From positions 248,001-312,000 of the forward strand of contig NW_024067679.1 in NCBI RefSeq assembly GCF_009389715.1: a DNA stretch of 64,000 bases, given 5' to 3'. The translations under genes and the position numbers were made by a program. Within the stretch, counting starts at the first letter, position 1; each line of letters opens with the position of its first letter. This document shows, piece after piece, positions 1 to 11,300 of this stretch. The notes beneath the pieces were generated by a model that was not told where the DNA came from, made no database searches, and worked only from the letters and a program-made list of their open reading frames with translations. The DNA is from Phoenix dactylifera (Eukaryota > Streptophyta > Magnoliopsida > Arecales > Arecaceae).

Positions 1-165
1 GTGAAAACATTATTAATGCCTTTTGTGTCTCCTCTCTAGTCAAGTCCACTCTTACCTGATAATAGGATAATGAACAATGTCACAGCAAACAGAAAGAACA
101 AAAAAGAACTTCATCCAAGAAAAATGATATCTAATTTCTATACCGACACTACAAAAGAAAGGATA

Positions 166-435
166 TCTTCCGGCGGTTTTTTTGGTCTTTACCGACGCTT
201 TTAAGCATCGGCGAATTTCCAACCCACGCAACCCAAAGCGTGGGTCAGACGTTGGGCAGATGGGTGTGAGTCCGGTTTTTGCCAACGCTAAGAGAAAGCG
301 TCGGCAAAAACAGAGATTTTCCGATGCTAATAAAAGCGTTGGCAAAAACGACATTTGCCGACGCTTTAAAGTGTTAGGAAAGCCCAAAGCAGTTTTGGAT
401 TTTCGCCGACGCTTTAAAGCGTCGGGATTGCTATT
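166..435. repeat. Left subterminal repeat array of CACTA-1
   Basis: Repeated variants of CCGACGCTTTTAAGCATCGG and GCGTCGGCAAAAA occur in both orientations, so neighbouring copies can pair as short hairpins around the CGACGCTTT/AAAGCGTCG core. Subterminal repeats of this kind are the usual transposase-binding regions of CACTA elements; that role is inferred here. An open frame on the + strand across 182-514 is a by-product of the repeats. Confidence 0.75.
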
Positions 436-439
436 TTTT

Positions 440-1240
440 AAAAAAAAAAATAAAAATACGAATGTAAATTATAAGGCATGCAAGATTCAGCTATTTACTG
501 TCAGTGTTTTCTAATGTTGGCTAATCTACATACGATTATGAAGACATACATCAAGTGATACACAAAGAAAAAGCATGTAGGCTGGATTTAGCTTGTAGCC
601 AGGCAAACTCATTGGTCAATCACCATACATATGTTTTCTAATGAATTTGAAAGTTACTTATATAGTAACATCACTCAGTTGATAGAAGATAAATTAGATG
701 GTTCCATGAGGAAGTTATTTAAACTCCGCAGCTTGGCACAAAGCCAGGTTGCTGTCTATTTGAAATAGCTGACAAAAGTTTCAGTCAAAAAAATTCAATG
801 AGATTTTGGCTAAGATTGGATCAGAGGTGTTTATTGGGTCTGAGTCCAGTGTTTCTGACTTATATCTATTGATTAGTTAACTTGTTAACCTGAAAGTGTT
901 TTCCATGATTAGTTATCCTTATATCTATTGACCACCATCATATAAAACAGGGATCACTTCTGCTTCTGGGATAGCAGCAGAGCTTGGAATCCCACTGACC
1001 CACCGAGGTGTTGCAAATAATATTTAAATTCAGATGTAGCCAAGAGCTGAAACTAGAAGGAATCAATATGTAAATGAGAACCTAGTGAGTACCTTCAGCT
1101 TACGCAGAGATCCAGAGATTTCCTCTGTCAAAAGAACCTGAAGATGATCAAAGCACATATTAGAGGTTCTAAGCAAAACAGTGGGAAGGACCACAATACA
1201 TAAGAATTCCAGATGTTTGGAGCACTTAAGAAGCTTCATT
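440..1240. other. Interior of CACTA-1 with no assigned coding content
   Basis: AT-rich sequence between the left subterminal array and the captured FKBP piece. A minus-strand stretch near 1063-1150 looks like a short exon preceded by a pyrimidine-rich AG acceptor. It does not read as the next exon of the FKBP gene, and I could not assign it. Confidence 0.4.
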
Positions 1241-1242
1241 AC

Positions 1243-1496
1243 CTTAGGCATTTCAAAGCCAAGTAGCTCAATTTCCCACTGAACATAAGCTCCTTTAGGA
1301 ACACTAGAAGGCTTGTTCATGAAATCTCATTAGTATTTTCAAATGTTTTCTTCAGAAACCAAGATAGCCAATTGGTTTAGAAAATTGACCTTGTAAACTT
1401 ATCATATGCATAATCTGGAGGGCAAGTAACAAGCGAGATCTCTTCAGGAAGCATTAAACGAACACACATTTTCTTGTAGTGCATTTTCTTGTCAAC
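1243..1496 (-). pseudogene. Captured fragment of a PASTICCINO1-like FKBP (two exons, one intron)
   Basis: Read on the minus strand, about 1496-1390 encodes residues around MCVRLMLPEE and LVTCPPDYAYDKF. After a gap of about 78 bp comes a second block, about 1311-1243, containing VQWEIELLGFEMPK followed by GTAATG, a plausible splice donor. The pair LVTCPP.YAYDKF and VQWEIELLGFE is what I recall for the last FKBP domain of plant PASTICCINO1, a TPR-containing immunophilin. The exon edges at the intron are approximate, and the frame across it does not resolve cleanly. The retained intron argues for capture of genomic DNA rather than a processed transcript. The TPR region is absent, so no functional FKBP can be made. 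Confidence 0.6.
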
Positions 1497-2010
1497 CCGC
1501 GCCAGGTAGCCGTCGTCGATGCCGTAGGTGGAGGCGCGCACCACTGTGTGGACGGACCTGCGGACGCCGCGCGGCGGGAAATGGCAGAATGAGACGGCGA
1601 GCTCGGCGGCGCTGGGGGACTCGATCATGGGGAACATGAGTCCCTGGGGGCCGAGATCAAGGGCCTTCTTGGCCCAGGCGGCGGAGAGCTCCGGAAGGTG
1701 GAGGATGGCCGGGGTGCGGGCGGCGGCAAGGGCGAGGAGGTAGGGGAAGGCCTCCGCGATGCCGCCAGAGCCGTGCTCCATGTCGACGACCACATAGTCG
1801 TAGCCGGCGAGGCCGGCGATCTCGGCGAGGGTCGGGGAGGAGCGCAGGAGGAAGAGGCCGTAGAGGGTCTTGCCGACGATGAGGCGGCACTTGAGGATCC
1901 GCGGTTCGAGCGAGAGGGGGGCGAAGTCGGGATCCAAGGAGGCGGCGAAGAGGCGAGCGAAGACATCATCGCCGGAGCCGTTCTGCTTCTTGAATCTGGA
2001 GGGGGTTAGG
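1497..2010 (-). pseudogene. Captured first-exon fragment of an HpcH/HpaI-type aldolase gene
   Basis: On the minus strand the sequence reads through an open frame with RILKCRLIVGKTLYGLFLL, AGYDYVVVDMEHG, GPQGLMFPMIES and RASTYGIDDGYLAR, the N-terminal half of the HpcH/HpaI (2-keto-3-deoxy-sugar-acid aldolase) barrel. The DMEHG segment matches the family's His-containing active-site strand. The C-terminal half that supplies metal-binding acidic residues is missing, so catalysis is not expected. High GC and a (GA)n tract at about 2030-2055, probably the donor gene's 5' UTR, contrast with the AT-rich flanks. After GYLAR the same frame runs into the FKBP fragment, giving a fused frame that ends at 1377. 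Confidence 0.75.
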
Positions 2011-2024
2011 GAGGGGGGGCGATG

Positions 2025-2029
<5 letters not shown>

Positions 2030-2055
<26 letters not shown>
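2030..2055. repeat. (GA)n microsatellite
   Basis: About 13 uninterrupted GA units just upstream (minus strand) of the captured aldolase frame, probably carried in with the donor gene's leader. Confidence 0.9.
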
Positions 2056-2204
2056 AGACGAGGAATGGACGAGGAATGGGGAGGGGGTTCCGTTTTCTCT
2101 TCGATCTCTGGAATGGGTTGAGGGTGGAGGGCGGTGGCCGGGAAAACGGAAAAAGAGAGAGGGCTCGTTGGGATTTAGGGTGATGTCGGTGGAATGTTGG
2201 CTTC

Positions 2205-2345
2205 CGACGACGCTTTTTAGCGTCGTCTTAGGCCGGAGACTACACCGACGCTTATTAGCATCGTTAAAAAGCGTCGGCAAATTTTGACGCTAGACCAAAA
2301 ATTGCCGACGCTTGTGAAAAGCGTCGGCAAAAAAGCGTCAGTAAA
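2205..2345. repeat. Right subterminal repeat array of CACTA-1
   Basis: Several copies of GACGCTTTTTAGCGTCG, AAAAAGCGTCGGCAAA and CCGACGCTTGTGAAAAGCG lie next to the right terminus and mirror the left array. Confidence 0.75.
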
Positions 2346-2367
2346 ACCAACTTTTCCTGTAGTGCGA

Positions 2368-2800
2368 GATAACAGGCAGCCTTTTTTTTAGCTAATTTTG
2401 CAATACATTTGATATCCACCACTTGCGTATATCTTCGATCCACATTAAACTGGAGTTTTATGAATAGAGGCTTCAATGAATAGAGACTTCAGCTTGCTTT
2501 CTAACTCAATCCTGGTAAGTTAGATATGTTGAGCAATTTGAATTGCATCTTTCTTTGTAGACAATTTATGCACTCTACTCTTTCCAAACAATCACACCAA
2601 GCTATAGGAATTGACAGGCACACCTCTCCCAGAATGTGTGTCTATATATATATATTCATGCATGGAGCTTAGCTTAACTTTATTATTTGTTTTTATTGGA
2701 ACTAATTATATCGAATTACACTGCAAATGAAAGTAGAAAGTATGTACAATGATAACATAACAACCATTTTCAACATACGAGGTAGTATTGCAGATAGAGG
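2368..2800. other. Non-coding spacer
   Basis: AT-rich DNA with a short TA run near 2645. No gene or repeat recognised. Confidence 0.5.
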
Positions 2801-2817
2801 AAGCAATGTGACTGATT

Positions 2818-3100
2818 ATGCATGTATCACTCAACGACACTCCCATATATGGTGATCAGGTAGATAGGCCATCTCAGCCAACAAATGGTATTGATGGACC
2901 CCCTAATGAGGAAGAGCAACCATCACTTGATTGCAACATTGATCTTTTAGCATGGCATGAAAGCATGGTCTTCTATAGTCCAGAAGAAGCAATTAATTGG
3001 AGCATACAACCAATATGCATATCACAAAGGGTTTGCTATTCAAAAGGGATCATCCTATCGATCTTCCAAGAGATGAGCCTCCTAAGTTGTGAATACATTT
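2818..3100 (+). pseudogene. Decayed FAR1/FHY3-type DNA-binding domain fragment
   Basis: The frame from 2818 contains an acidic linker and ends in MVFYSPEEAI. From about 3002 the sense passes to another frame reading AYNQYAYHKGFAIQKGSSYR. Together these resemble the start of the FAR1 WRKY-GCM1-type zinc domain (GM.F.SEEEAY.FYN.YA...GF..RK). FAR1-family proteins derive from MULE transposases, so this could be a host FRS relic or a transposon relic. The frameshift and lack of the zinc-binding cysteines mean it is not functional. Confidence 0.5.
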
Positions 3101-3227
3101 GGATGCCTCCTCCTAAGTTATGAATTAATTTGTTGCTCCTAAGTTGTGAATTCATTTGTTATGTTTGATGTGTATGTTAAATGCTTAGTTGTCCATGACA
3201 TGTGAACTAATGTGCTATGTCTTTGTA

Positions 3228-3402
3228 ATAAATAGAAATATCATCAGAATAAACATGAACCACTCCAGAATAAATACAAACTAGGAACCAATAAACAAAA
3301 ATAGATGTAACAATTCACTGCCTTCCTAGCTCCGCTATAAAAAATAAATACAAATACCTTTTGAATAAACACAAACCCTTCCAAAATAAACAAAACTCCT
3401 TT
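3228..3402. repeat. Cluster of degenerate AATAAACA units
   Basis: AATAAACA or a close variant recurs roughly every 20-35 bases with differing spacers. A similar cluster lies at 52078-52320 next to a Helitron relic. The nature of the repeat is unknown. Confidence 0.35.
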
Positions 3403-3404
3403 AT

Positions 3405-4023
3405 TGAAGCTAAAGAATTGATTTTGATGATGCAAAATAGTTGAGTTAAAAGTTGACTAATCCATTTTCTTTGAGTTTAAGTGATAAATTTCAGAAAGAA
3501 AAGAAAAAAAAAGCCTTCAGCCATTCTCAAAAGAAGATCATCCACATGAAGCTCCATATCAAGAAGCAAACTCCAAAAGGCCATAAAAATATTTCTTGAA
3601 AGCTCACATACAAACACAGAAGATTTCATTCTGAGCTACCTCAAGAGTCGACCCCAACCATGCAACAAGTTGACCCCAAAACATTGTCGCTGACTATAGC
3701 ATCTTCACGAGCCGACTTCAGTAGAATAGTCTCAGAGGATAGACATAAAGCTAAAAAATTCATCATATTGACTAGTCGACCCATGAACTACTTAAGCTGA
3801 CTCTTGATTAGCATGAGTCGAGCCCAGATAAAGACGAATCAACCCTAGAATGGCCAAAAAAAAAGATAGAAAGCCGAAAAAATCATTGCTTTGACGAGTC
3901 AACCCATAAAATTTACAAGCCGACTCTGGCAAAACTAGAGTCAACACTAGAAATAGTCAAGTTGACCCTAAAACAGCCATACTGGAAAGACAAAAAAGCA
4001 GTGAAAGATAGTTCGTTGAGGAG
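3405..4023 (+). repeat. 5' LTR of copia A, first part (interrupted by gypsy)
   Basis: Begins TGAAGCTAAAG and aligns by eye with the 3' LTR start at 23499. Contains degraded AGTCGACCC/GAGCCGACT motifs. It continues at 13656 after the gypsy insertion. Confidence 0.75.
4019..4023. repeat. Target-site duplication AGGAG (left copy, gypsy)
   Basis: AGGAG directly precedes the left LTR and is repeated at 13651-13655 directly after the right LTR, as expected for a 5-bp staggered cut. Confidence 0.8.
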
Positions 4024-5756
4024 TGATGAGAGTACAAAAGTAAAATTTTTATACCATCTTAAATTAGTATTATAGCTAATCTTTATTAATAAAATTAACT
4101 AATTAATGCTTTATTTGTGTTTGAGTGCAAGTAATCCAAGAGACCCAGCAACTCTAGGTTTGAGCCCAATGCCCGGCAGCCCAAGCTCAACAAATTTTCC
4201 AACGTCCGCAGCATGGGGGCTTTGAAATTTCCCAACTTCTCAACTGTCCGTGACCTCCCAGAACATGCAACAGGATCAACATCCCATCTCCTCTGTTTAG
4301 GAACAAACCCAACATTCCAAGCCGAGTCCTCCACTTTCTTTACAGCAAATGAATTCTAGCCATCAGAGGAGTCTTCTCAACTTCCCAACATAAATGTCTT
4401 CCCAGCTTCTCATCCCATCTACCCGTGAAGCACATCCCCAATGAACAGAGCATGTGTCGCCCCCGCGTATTCCATGCTCTCCAAGCATTCGTGGCATTTG
4501 ATCGTTTCATCCCATCCACCCGTGGCTTCCCACAAACAGAGCACGCGTCCGTGAGGAGTTTCCCAGCATTTGTGGCGATGTGCGCAACTCCCAAGCATAT
4601 CAGCAACGTTCGTGATATCCTTCTCAACATCTGGAGCTTCCCAAATTTCTGCAACGTCCCCAGCATTCATCTCCCAACCGGATCATTCCACCCCGTGTCT
4701 CATCCATTCTCAAACTTCTACAACGTTCCTAGCTGAAGAGTCCCAAGCGATTCAACTTCATCCCGCATCTCAAGCAACCGGATCATCCCCAAACCTCCAC
4801 GCGTCTCACCAGCCGCGCCTTCAACATGCTATAAGAGGGAGGCCAGGGAGAAGAGGAGCAAGGTGGAGAGGCTACGGAACCACCGAAGCACAACATCTGC
4901 ACCTCCTCTTCCGATCCATCTACTCAGTCGAGCGTGCGAAGGAGGAGGCAGCAGTCGTGCTTGGGAGGAGAGAACCATTCGGAAGGGAACCCCCACCCCA
5001 TTCAACTCCAAGCTTTTTATCCAGGAGGACACCTTTCATTTCTTTTTAGAGGCCACTACATCTCCCTGGGAGTCCACGAAGGAGAGAAGCCATCCGGTGG
5101 AGATGGGGAGCGTGGAAAAGAAAAGAAACAGAGTGCTCTGTTTCTAAATAAAAAGGGAGAAAGAGTTTATGTTTTATTCTTTTTCTTTGCTAATCCCTTT
5201 TACAAAAATACTTCCATCTCATATGAGTAGCTAAATCTCTTTTAGCTAAGGCTAGGAAAAAGCCTAGCATTTTCTTCATGTATTTTCTTTAATCATCAAT
5301 GAGTTTTTAATATTTTTGATTTGATTTATAGTGCAGTAGATTTATAAGAATTATTTCAAACTTATATATTTTCTTTGATTTGTTATTTCCCCCGGGTATA
5401 ACAGATGCTTAGAAATTCCTGTAGTTTAAAATAGAATTACTGTAATGCTGCCCATAAAACTAAATCTATTTTATTAACGATTAATTGGTATTTTCACCGC
5501 TTCACTTTCCGGTTAGGTCTTTACTCATATCTAACTGAGATAATAGGTAATTTTAAGAACAGCATGATGAAGTGCTAGGCTGAATCTTGATGTCTTAGTT
5601 ATATCCTTGTCAATTCTAATATTATTTAACCTTTAGTTTTTGATCACTGTCAAATTCCTGTGGATTCGATCTCGGACTTACCGAAAATATTACTTTGCTA
5701 CACCCTATACTTGGAGTATCCTACGTTTAATTTCTCTTTTAAAAAGAGCAAGATTA
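4024..5756 (+). repeat. Left LTR of gypsy element
   Basis: Ends AAAAAGAGCAAGATTA just before the primer site. By eye there are ten substitutions against the right LTR over roughly the first 250-300 bases, so divergence is a few per cent. The GC-rich middle (4100-5150) yields several open frames in both directions, but these are repeated exactly in the other LTR and are not genes. Confidence 0.9.
4829..4836 (+). promoter_or_regulatory. Probable LTR TATA box
   Basis: CTATAAGA followed by a GC/purine-rich stretch, in the middle of the LTR. The identical motif is kept at 12732-12739 in the other LTR. Placement fits a U3/R boundary promoter; not tested. Confidence 0.4.
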
Positions 5757-5766
5757 AAATAGTTTT

Positions 5767-5784
5767 TGGCACCGTTGCCGGAGA
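5767..5784 (+). promoter_or_regulatory. Gypsy primer-binding site
   Basis: TGGCACCGTTGCCGGAGA lies 10 bases after the LTR. It is a one-base variant of the TGGCGCCGTTGCCGG motif common after the 5' LTR of plant gypsy elements. Confidence 0.7.
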
Positions 5785-6870
5785 TTTGCAACGTGCGAAC
5801 GAGAATAAGGCTGCAAATTTCAACTTTTAATTTCTAGTTCTTCAATCTTTCTTTATTTTTAACACGGCTGAAATTTCAAATCTTTTCAGATTCAAGGACG
5901 ACACAAAGCGGGACCAGTAACGAGGAAGATCAAGATCACATTTTTGGATTTCCGGAGGGAACGAACTCCGGCCGTGAGTATTTAAATTAATTTTTCTGTT
6001 TTGTTCATACTAGTCCTATTTTTCCTAGATTAGAATTTTACTCTTGTTTAAAAAAATAAAAAACTATTAATTAAAATATAAAAAAATAAAAAAATAAATT
6101 AAAAAAAGAAAAAAAAATTAGCTAGTTTGCTTGATCAACTATTCAAATGCAATTTAATGTCATGACATAAAATGTTAAAAAATTTTCTTGATTGTTGCAT
6201 ATAATATAAAGCATTTGCATAAAATAATCTAAGGGTTGAACCCATTAAAAAGATAAGGTCGGAATTTCATCACTCGTCCTTAGCTCAAAAATCATCCCAG
6301 TGCATAAATATCCTAAGCCTAATTAAAATCAACTAGACGTTGGCCCCTAAGGATATTCGAGCTCAATAGGACGAAGACCACTAAAAGTTGCACCAATTTC
6401 GCTCTGTGGCCCGGTCGATGTCTAGGCAAGCTTTGTCCCTCTAAGTGATTGAAGGGAGACAGTTTCTGTTCGAGAAAAGTAGGTTTTAAGTGGGACCTTT
6501 GCTATACGCATCGTGACCCCTCCACTTACCTGGGAGCTTACCTGGTCGACTAAGGTTACTAGACCGGATTGGAGGCTTAGGTGTCCTCTTCAAACCAGTT
6601 AGGAGCTGTCTAGAATTTTTAGGAAAACATTAGAAATTGTTGGGTGATGTTTTAATGCATGTTTAATTTTAATTAAGTTTTTTTTGTTAGGGAGTTTGTT
6701 TAGATCTCTTTACGTGGTACTTGTACCAACCCAAAAATAATAATAATAATAATAATATAATATATATATATATATCTCAGTATATGCTGTTGTGGGAGAG
6801 AGATAAAACGAATAGATTATTTCGAGTTGAATCAAGAGATAAAAATTTAATTGTTCAAAATTTAAATAAT
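5785..6870 (+). other. Gypsy 5' untranslated region
   Basis: Non-coding leader between the primer site and gag. It includes an A-rich tract near 6050-6120 and (TAA)n/(TA)n runs near 6738-6775. No open frame of note. Confidence 0.6.
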
Positions 6871-6871
6871 C

Positions 6872-8362
6872 AAATGGAAGATAATGGTAGTAATTAGGGA
6901 GATAATGAATTTCAAGATGACTTACCTATTAGAACGCTTCGTGATTATCTACAACCCACTAGGACCAGTACCCCATCCTGTATAGTTATTCCTACTGCTG
7001 CGGGAGCTTTTGACATGAAACCAAGAATAATCTAATTACTCCCAAAGTTTCACGGACTTGACTCTGAAAGTCCCTATTTGCATTTGAAAAAATTTGATGA
7101 AGTATGTTCAACACTTTCATTTCAATGATGTCACTGAAGAGGTAGTTAAGCTTAAGTTATTTCCTTTTTCTTTAAAGGAAAAAGCTAAGTCATGGTTACA
7201 CTCCTTAAGGCCTAGGACCATAGCTACCTGGCAAGAAATGACAAGAGAATTTTTAAAGAAATTCTTCCCAACACATAAAACAAACACACTTAGAAGAAAT
7301 ATCATGAACTTTGCACAAAAAGATGGAGAAACAATTTTCAGTGTTGGAAAAGATTTAAGGACCTTCTGCTTGCTTGCCCACATCATGGATATGAAATTTG
7401 GAGGGTCATTAGTTTCTTTTATGATGGTTTGTCCTCCAATATGAGACAATTTGTAGAAATGATGTGTAATGGTGAATTCATGAGTAAGGAACCAAATGAA
7501 GCCTGGGATTATTTTGATCTTTTAGCAGAAAATGCACAAGCTTGGGATACAACAGATAAAAATAAAAAATCAAAAATAGCACCTAATGCAAAAGGAGGAA
7601 TATATCTTATTAAAGATGATAATGACGTCAATGTAAAAATTGCTAATCTAACTAGGAAGGTTGAAGCCATGGAATTAAGCAAAGCCAATATAGGAAAAGC
7701 ACATTGTTGACAGTATATGTGGAATTTGCGAGAGTAATGCACATGTGACCAAGAATTATCCTACAATCCCTGCTTTTCAAGAAGTGTTGCATGATCAAGC
7801 AAATTTCACAAATACTTATAAAAGACCATTTCCAGAAACATATAATCCTAATTGGCAAAACCATCCTAACTTTAGTTGGAGACATGGACCCACTGCCAAT
7901 GAATCTCAAGAAAATTCTGTTCCTACTCCTTATGTGCCACCACATAGGAAATCCCTTGAAGATACTTTGCAAACTTTCATGCAAGGGCAGACTCAAATAA
8001 ATCAGAATACAATGCAATCACTCCAAGAACTTAAAAATTCTGTAGGTAGAATTGAGGCTCAACTCAATGTTTGGAAAAAAGGGACATTTCCAGCCCAACC
8101 TCAATCTAACCCAAAAGGTCAACATGAGGTCCATGAAGCAAGTTCATCCCAACCAAAATTTGAACAAGTTAAGTCTGTCACAACCCTTCGTAGCGAAAAA
8201 ATAATTAACAAAGAAATTTCGACAAAAGATGACAAACATGAAAAATCTATTGAAAAGAAGGATGAAGATGATAATGAACAAGATGAATCAATACCCCATC
8301 ACAAGATAGTTGCTCCATTCCCTCAGCGCTTGCTTGCAGCTAAAAAGGGAATACCTGACTAA
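6872..8362 (+). pseudogene. Gypsy gag, broken
   Basis: The retrotransposon gag core (VKLKLFPFSLKEKAKSWL, ATWQEMTREFLKKFFP) lies at about 7140-7270. After a frame change come the EAWDYFDLLAENAQAW region and then a conserved block containing NPNWQNHPNFSWRHGP. Early stops near 6897 and 7034, frame changes near 7100 and 7430, and a stop near 7710 interrupt it. The usual product is one gag-pol polyprotein; this copy cannot make it. Confidence 0.8.
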
Positions 8363-11300
8363 GAAATTCTGGATATCTTTAAACAAGTAGAGATTAACAT
8401 TCCTTTATTAGATGCCATTAAGCAGATCCCCTCTTATGCCAAATTTTTAAAAGATCTTTGTACCATAAAGCGAAAGCTTTACATACAAAAGAAAGCTTTT
8501 CTAACCGAACAGGTGAGTGCTATTCTCAAACACAACACCCCACCTAAATATAAAGATCCTGGTTGCCCTACCATATCTTGCATCATAGGAAACTTCAGGA
8601 TACAACGAGCCCTTCTTGATTTAGGTGCAAGTGTTAACTTACTGCCCTATTCAGTTTATGAACAGTTAGGATTTGGTGAACTAAAACCCACCAAGGTTAC
8701 TCTCCAACTTGCCGATCGATCTATAAAGATACCAAGAGGAGTAGTTGAGGATGTACTTGTCCAAATTGATAAATTCTATTTCCCAGTCGACTTCATAGTA
8801 TTAGATACCCAGCATGTCATGAACTGTATCACTCCAATACCTGTCATCTTAGGCCACCAATTTCTAGCTACTTCCAATGCTTTGATCAACTGTCGAAATG
8901 GAATAATGAAAATGTCATTCGGAAATATGACTATAGATTTTAATATATTTAACATTTGCAAACAACCCGATAATGACAACGAAAATGATGAAATTCATGG
9001 ATTTAATCTGATCGACTCCATTGTAGAAGATGCTCTTGTCCCATCTCTTTCTTCTGATCCTTTAGAAACATGCCTAACTCATTTCGAAAATACAGAGATA
9101 AACCAAAACTTTAGAGAAATCAGTGCTATATTAGATTCAGCTCCTTTATTGGATACAGATAGGTGGAAATTTCGTTTCGAAGAATTGCCCCCACACAACA
9201 ATAGTCATTTACCATCTAGTATTCAAGCACCTAAACTTGAGCTAAAACTGTTGCCATCTGAGCTCAAGTACGCATACCTTGGTCAAGAAGAAACTTTTCC
9301 TGTGATCATATCATCCCAACTCGAACAAAGTCAAGAATTAAAATTGTTAGAAATTCTCAAAGAACATAAGGGAGTAATAGGATGGACAATTGCTAATATC
9401 AAGGAAATTAGTCCCTCAATTTGTACTCATAGAATCCACCTAGAAGCTGATGCCAAACCTTCTTGTCAACCTCAACGTCGATTAAACCCAATCATGAAGG
9501 ATGTGGTTAGGACAGAAGTTCTGAAACTTCTGGATGCGGGAATGATTTACCTAATTTCAGATAGTAAATGGGTAAGTCCTACCCAAGTGGTCCCAAAAAA
9601 ATCTGGTGTTACTGTAGTCAAAAATGCCAACAATGAATTAGTTCCAACTAGAGTCCCCACTAGTTGGCGTGTATGCATTGACTATAAAAAACTTAATTCT
9701 ATCACTAGGAAGGATCACTTTCCTCTACCTTTTATTGATCAAATCTTAGAAAGGTTGGCAGGTCATAAATTTTATTGCTTCCTAGATGGCTATTCCGATT
9801 ACAACCAAATTGCAATTGATCTTGAAGATCCGGAAAAGACCACTTTTACATGTCCTTTTTGGCACATTTGCTTACAAGAGAATGTCATTTGGGTTATGTA
9901 ATGCTCCTGTAACCTTCCAAATATGCATGCTCAGTATTTTTTCTGACATTGTTGAGCGCTTTGTGGAAGTCTTCATGGATGATTTTTGATTTTCAGCTCC
10001 TCTTTTGAAAACTGTGTGGACCATTTAAGGCTAGTCTTAATTCGGTGTGAGGAGAAGAATCTAATCTTAAATTGGGAAAAGTGCCATTTCATGGTAACTA
10101 GGAAAATTATTCTCGGGCATGTCATTTCATCTGAAGGGATTGAAGTAGACAAGGCTAAAATTGACTTAATTGCTAACTTACCCAACCCAAAAACTATCAA
10201 AGATATACGTTCATTTTTGGGTCATGCAGGATTTTATAGGAGATTCATTAAAGATTTTAGCTCAATATCTAAACCCTTACGTAATCTCCTTCAAAAGGAA
10301 ACCCAATTTGTGTGGTCTGAAGAATGTCAAAAAGTTTTTGATAAACTTAAAAGCTTACTGACCTCTGCTCCCATCATGCAACCACCTGACTGGTCGCTTC
10401 CTTTTGAAATCATGTGTGATGCCAGTGAATATGCAGTTGGGGTAGTTTTAGGGCAAAGAAAGGAAAGGAAGCCTTATGTTATCTACTATGCAAGTAAGAC
10501 TTTAAATAGTGCACAAATGAATTACACTACTACAGAAAAGAAACTACTCGCTGTAGTATTTGCACTAGATAAATTTAGGTCTTACTTGATTGGATCCAAA
10601 ATCATTATCTACACTGACCACGCTGCCCTTAAGTACCTTCTTTCAAAAAAGGATGCTAAGGCGCGTTTACTTAGGTGGATCCTTCTGCTCCAAGAATTTT
10701 TTCTAGAAATAAGAGATAAAAAAGGGGTAGAGAATGTAGTAGCTGATCACTTATCCCGTCTCACTCTTCCAGATTCCATAGACAATTCACCCATAAGAGA
10801 CACTTTTCCTGATGAGCAACTCTTTGAGATCACGTCGTCACCTTGGTTTGCAGACATTGCAAATTTTTTTGTCACGGGTGAACTCCCGATGCATTGGAAT
10901 AAACAGGCCAAAAGAAAAGTTTTGACCGAAATAAAAAATTTCTTCTGGGATGATCCTTATCTTTTCAAATACTGCCCAGACCAAATTATTAGGAGATGTG
11001 TACCTAATGACGAATTTATTAGTGTCATTTTCTTTTGTCATTCTGAAGCTTGCGGTAGTCATTTCTCTACTAAGAAAATGGCTGCAAAAATTTTACAGTG
11101 CAGTTTTTATTGGCCCACCTTGTTCAAAGATTCCCATAACTTTTGCAAAGCTTGCGAGCGTTGTCAAAAGTTAGGTGGGATAACTCGTAGGAATATGATG
11201 CCCCTCAACCCAATTTTAATTATCGAAATATTTGATTGTTGGGCAATAGATTTTATGGGTCCATTTCCTTCTTCATTCAGAAATTTGTACATCTTAGTGG

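Larger units (their letters stand above)
147..2364. mobile_element. Non-autonomous CACTA (En/Spm) transposon carrying host gene fragments (CACTA-1)
   Basis: The left end reads CACTACAAAAGAAA and the right end reads TTTTCCTGTAGTG, which is the inverted CACTACAGGAAAA terminus of plant CACTA elements. The 3 bases just outside are CGA on both sides (144-146 and 2365-2367), the 3-bp target duplication expected for this superfamily. Arrays of a GCGTCGGCAAA-type motif fill both subterminal regions. No transposase is present, so movement would need one supplied elsewhere. The interior carries minus-strand pieces of two host genes, which makes it a Pack-CACTA. The matching target duplication is seen directly; the relatedness to the element at 19347-21165 rests on shared ends and shared subterminal motifs. 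Confidence 0.9.

Noticed and set aside
182..514. Open frame on the + strand in the left end of CACTA-1
   Set aside because: It is made of the subterminal GCGTCGG repeats and has no protein family features.
1063..1150. A third captured exon in CACTA-1
   Set aside because: It has an acceptor-like and donor-like border, but the short peptide (VLLTEEISGSLRKLK) could not be assigned to any family.
1528..2009. Several GC-rich open frames overlapping the aldolase fragment
   Set aside because: They are other-frame shadows of the captured aldolase and its leader.
4340..5230. Open frames in the gypsy LTR
   Set aside because: The same frames recur in the right LTR at 12288-13124 and show no homology; they reflect GC-rich LTR sequence.
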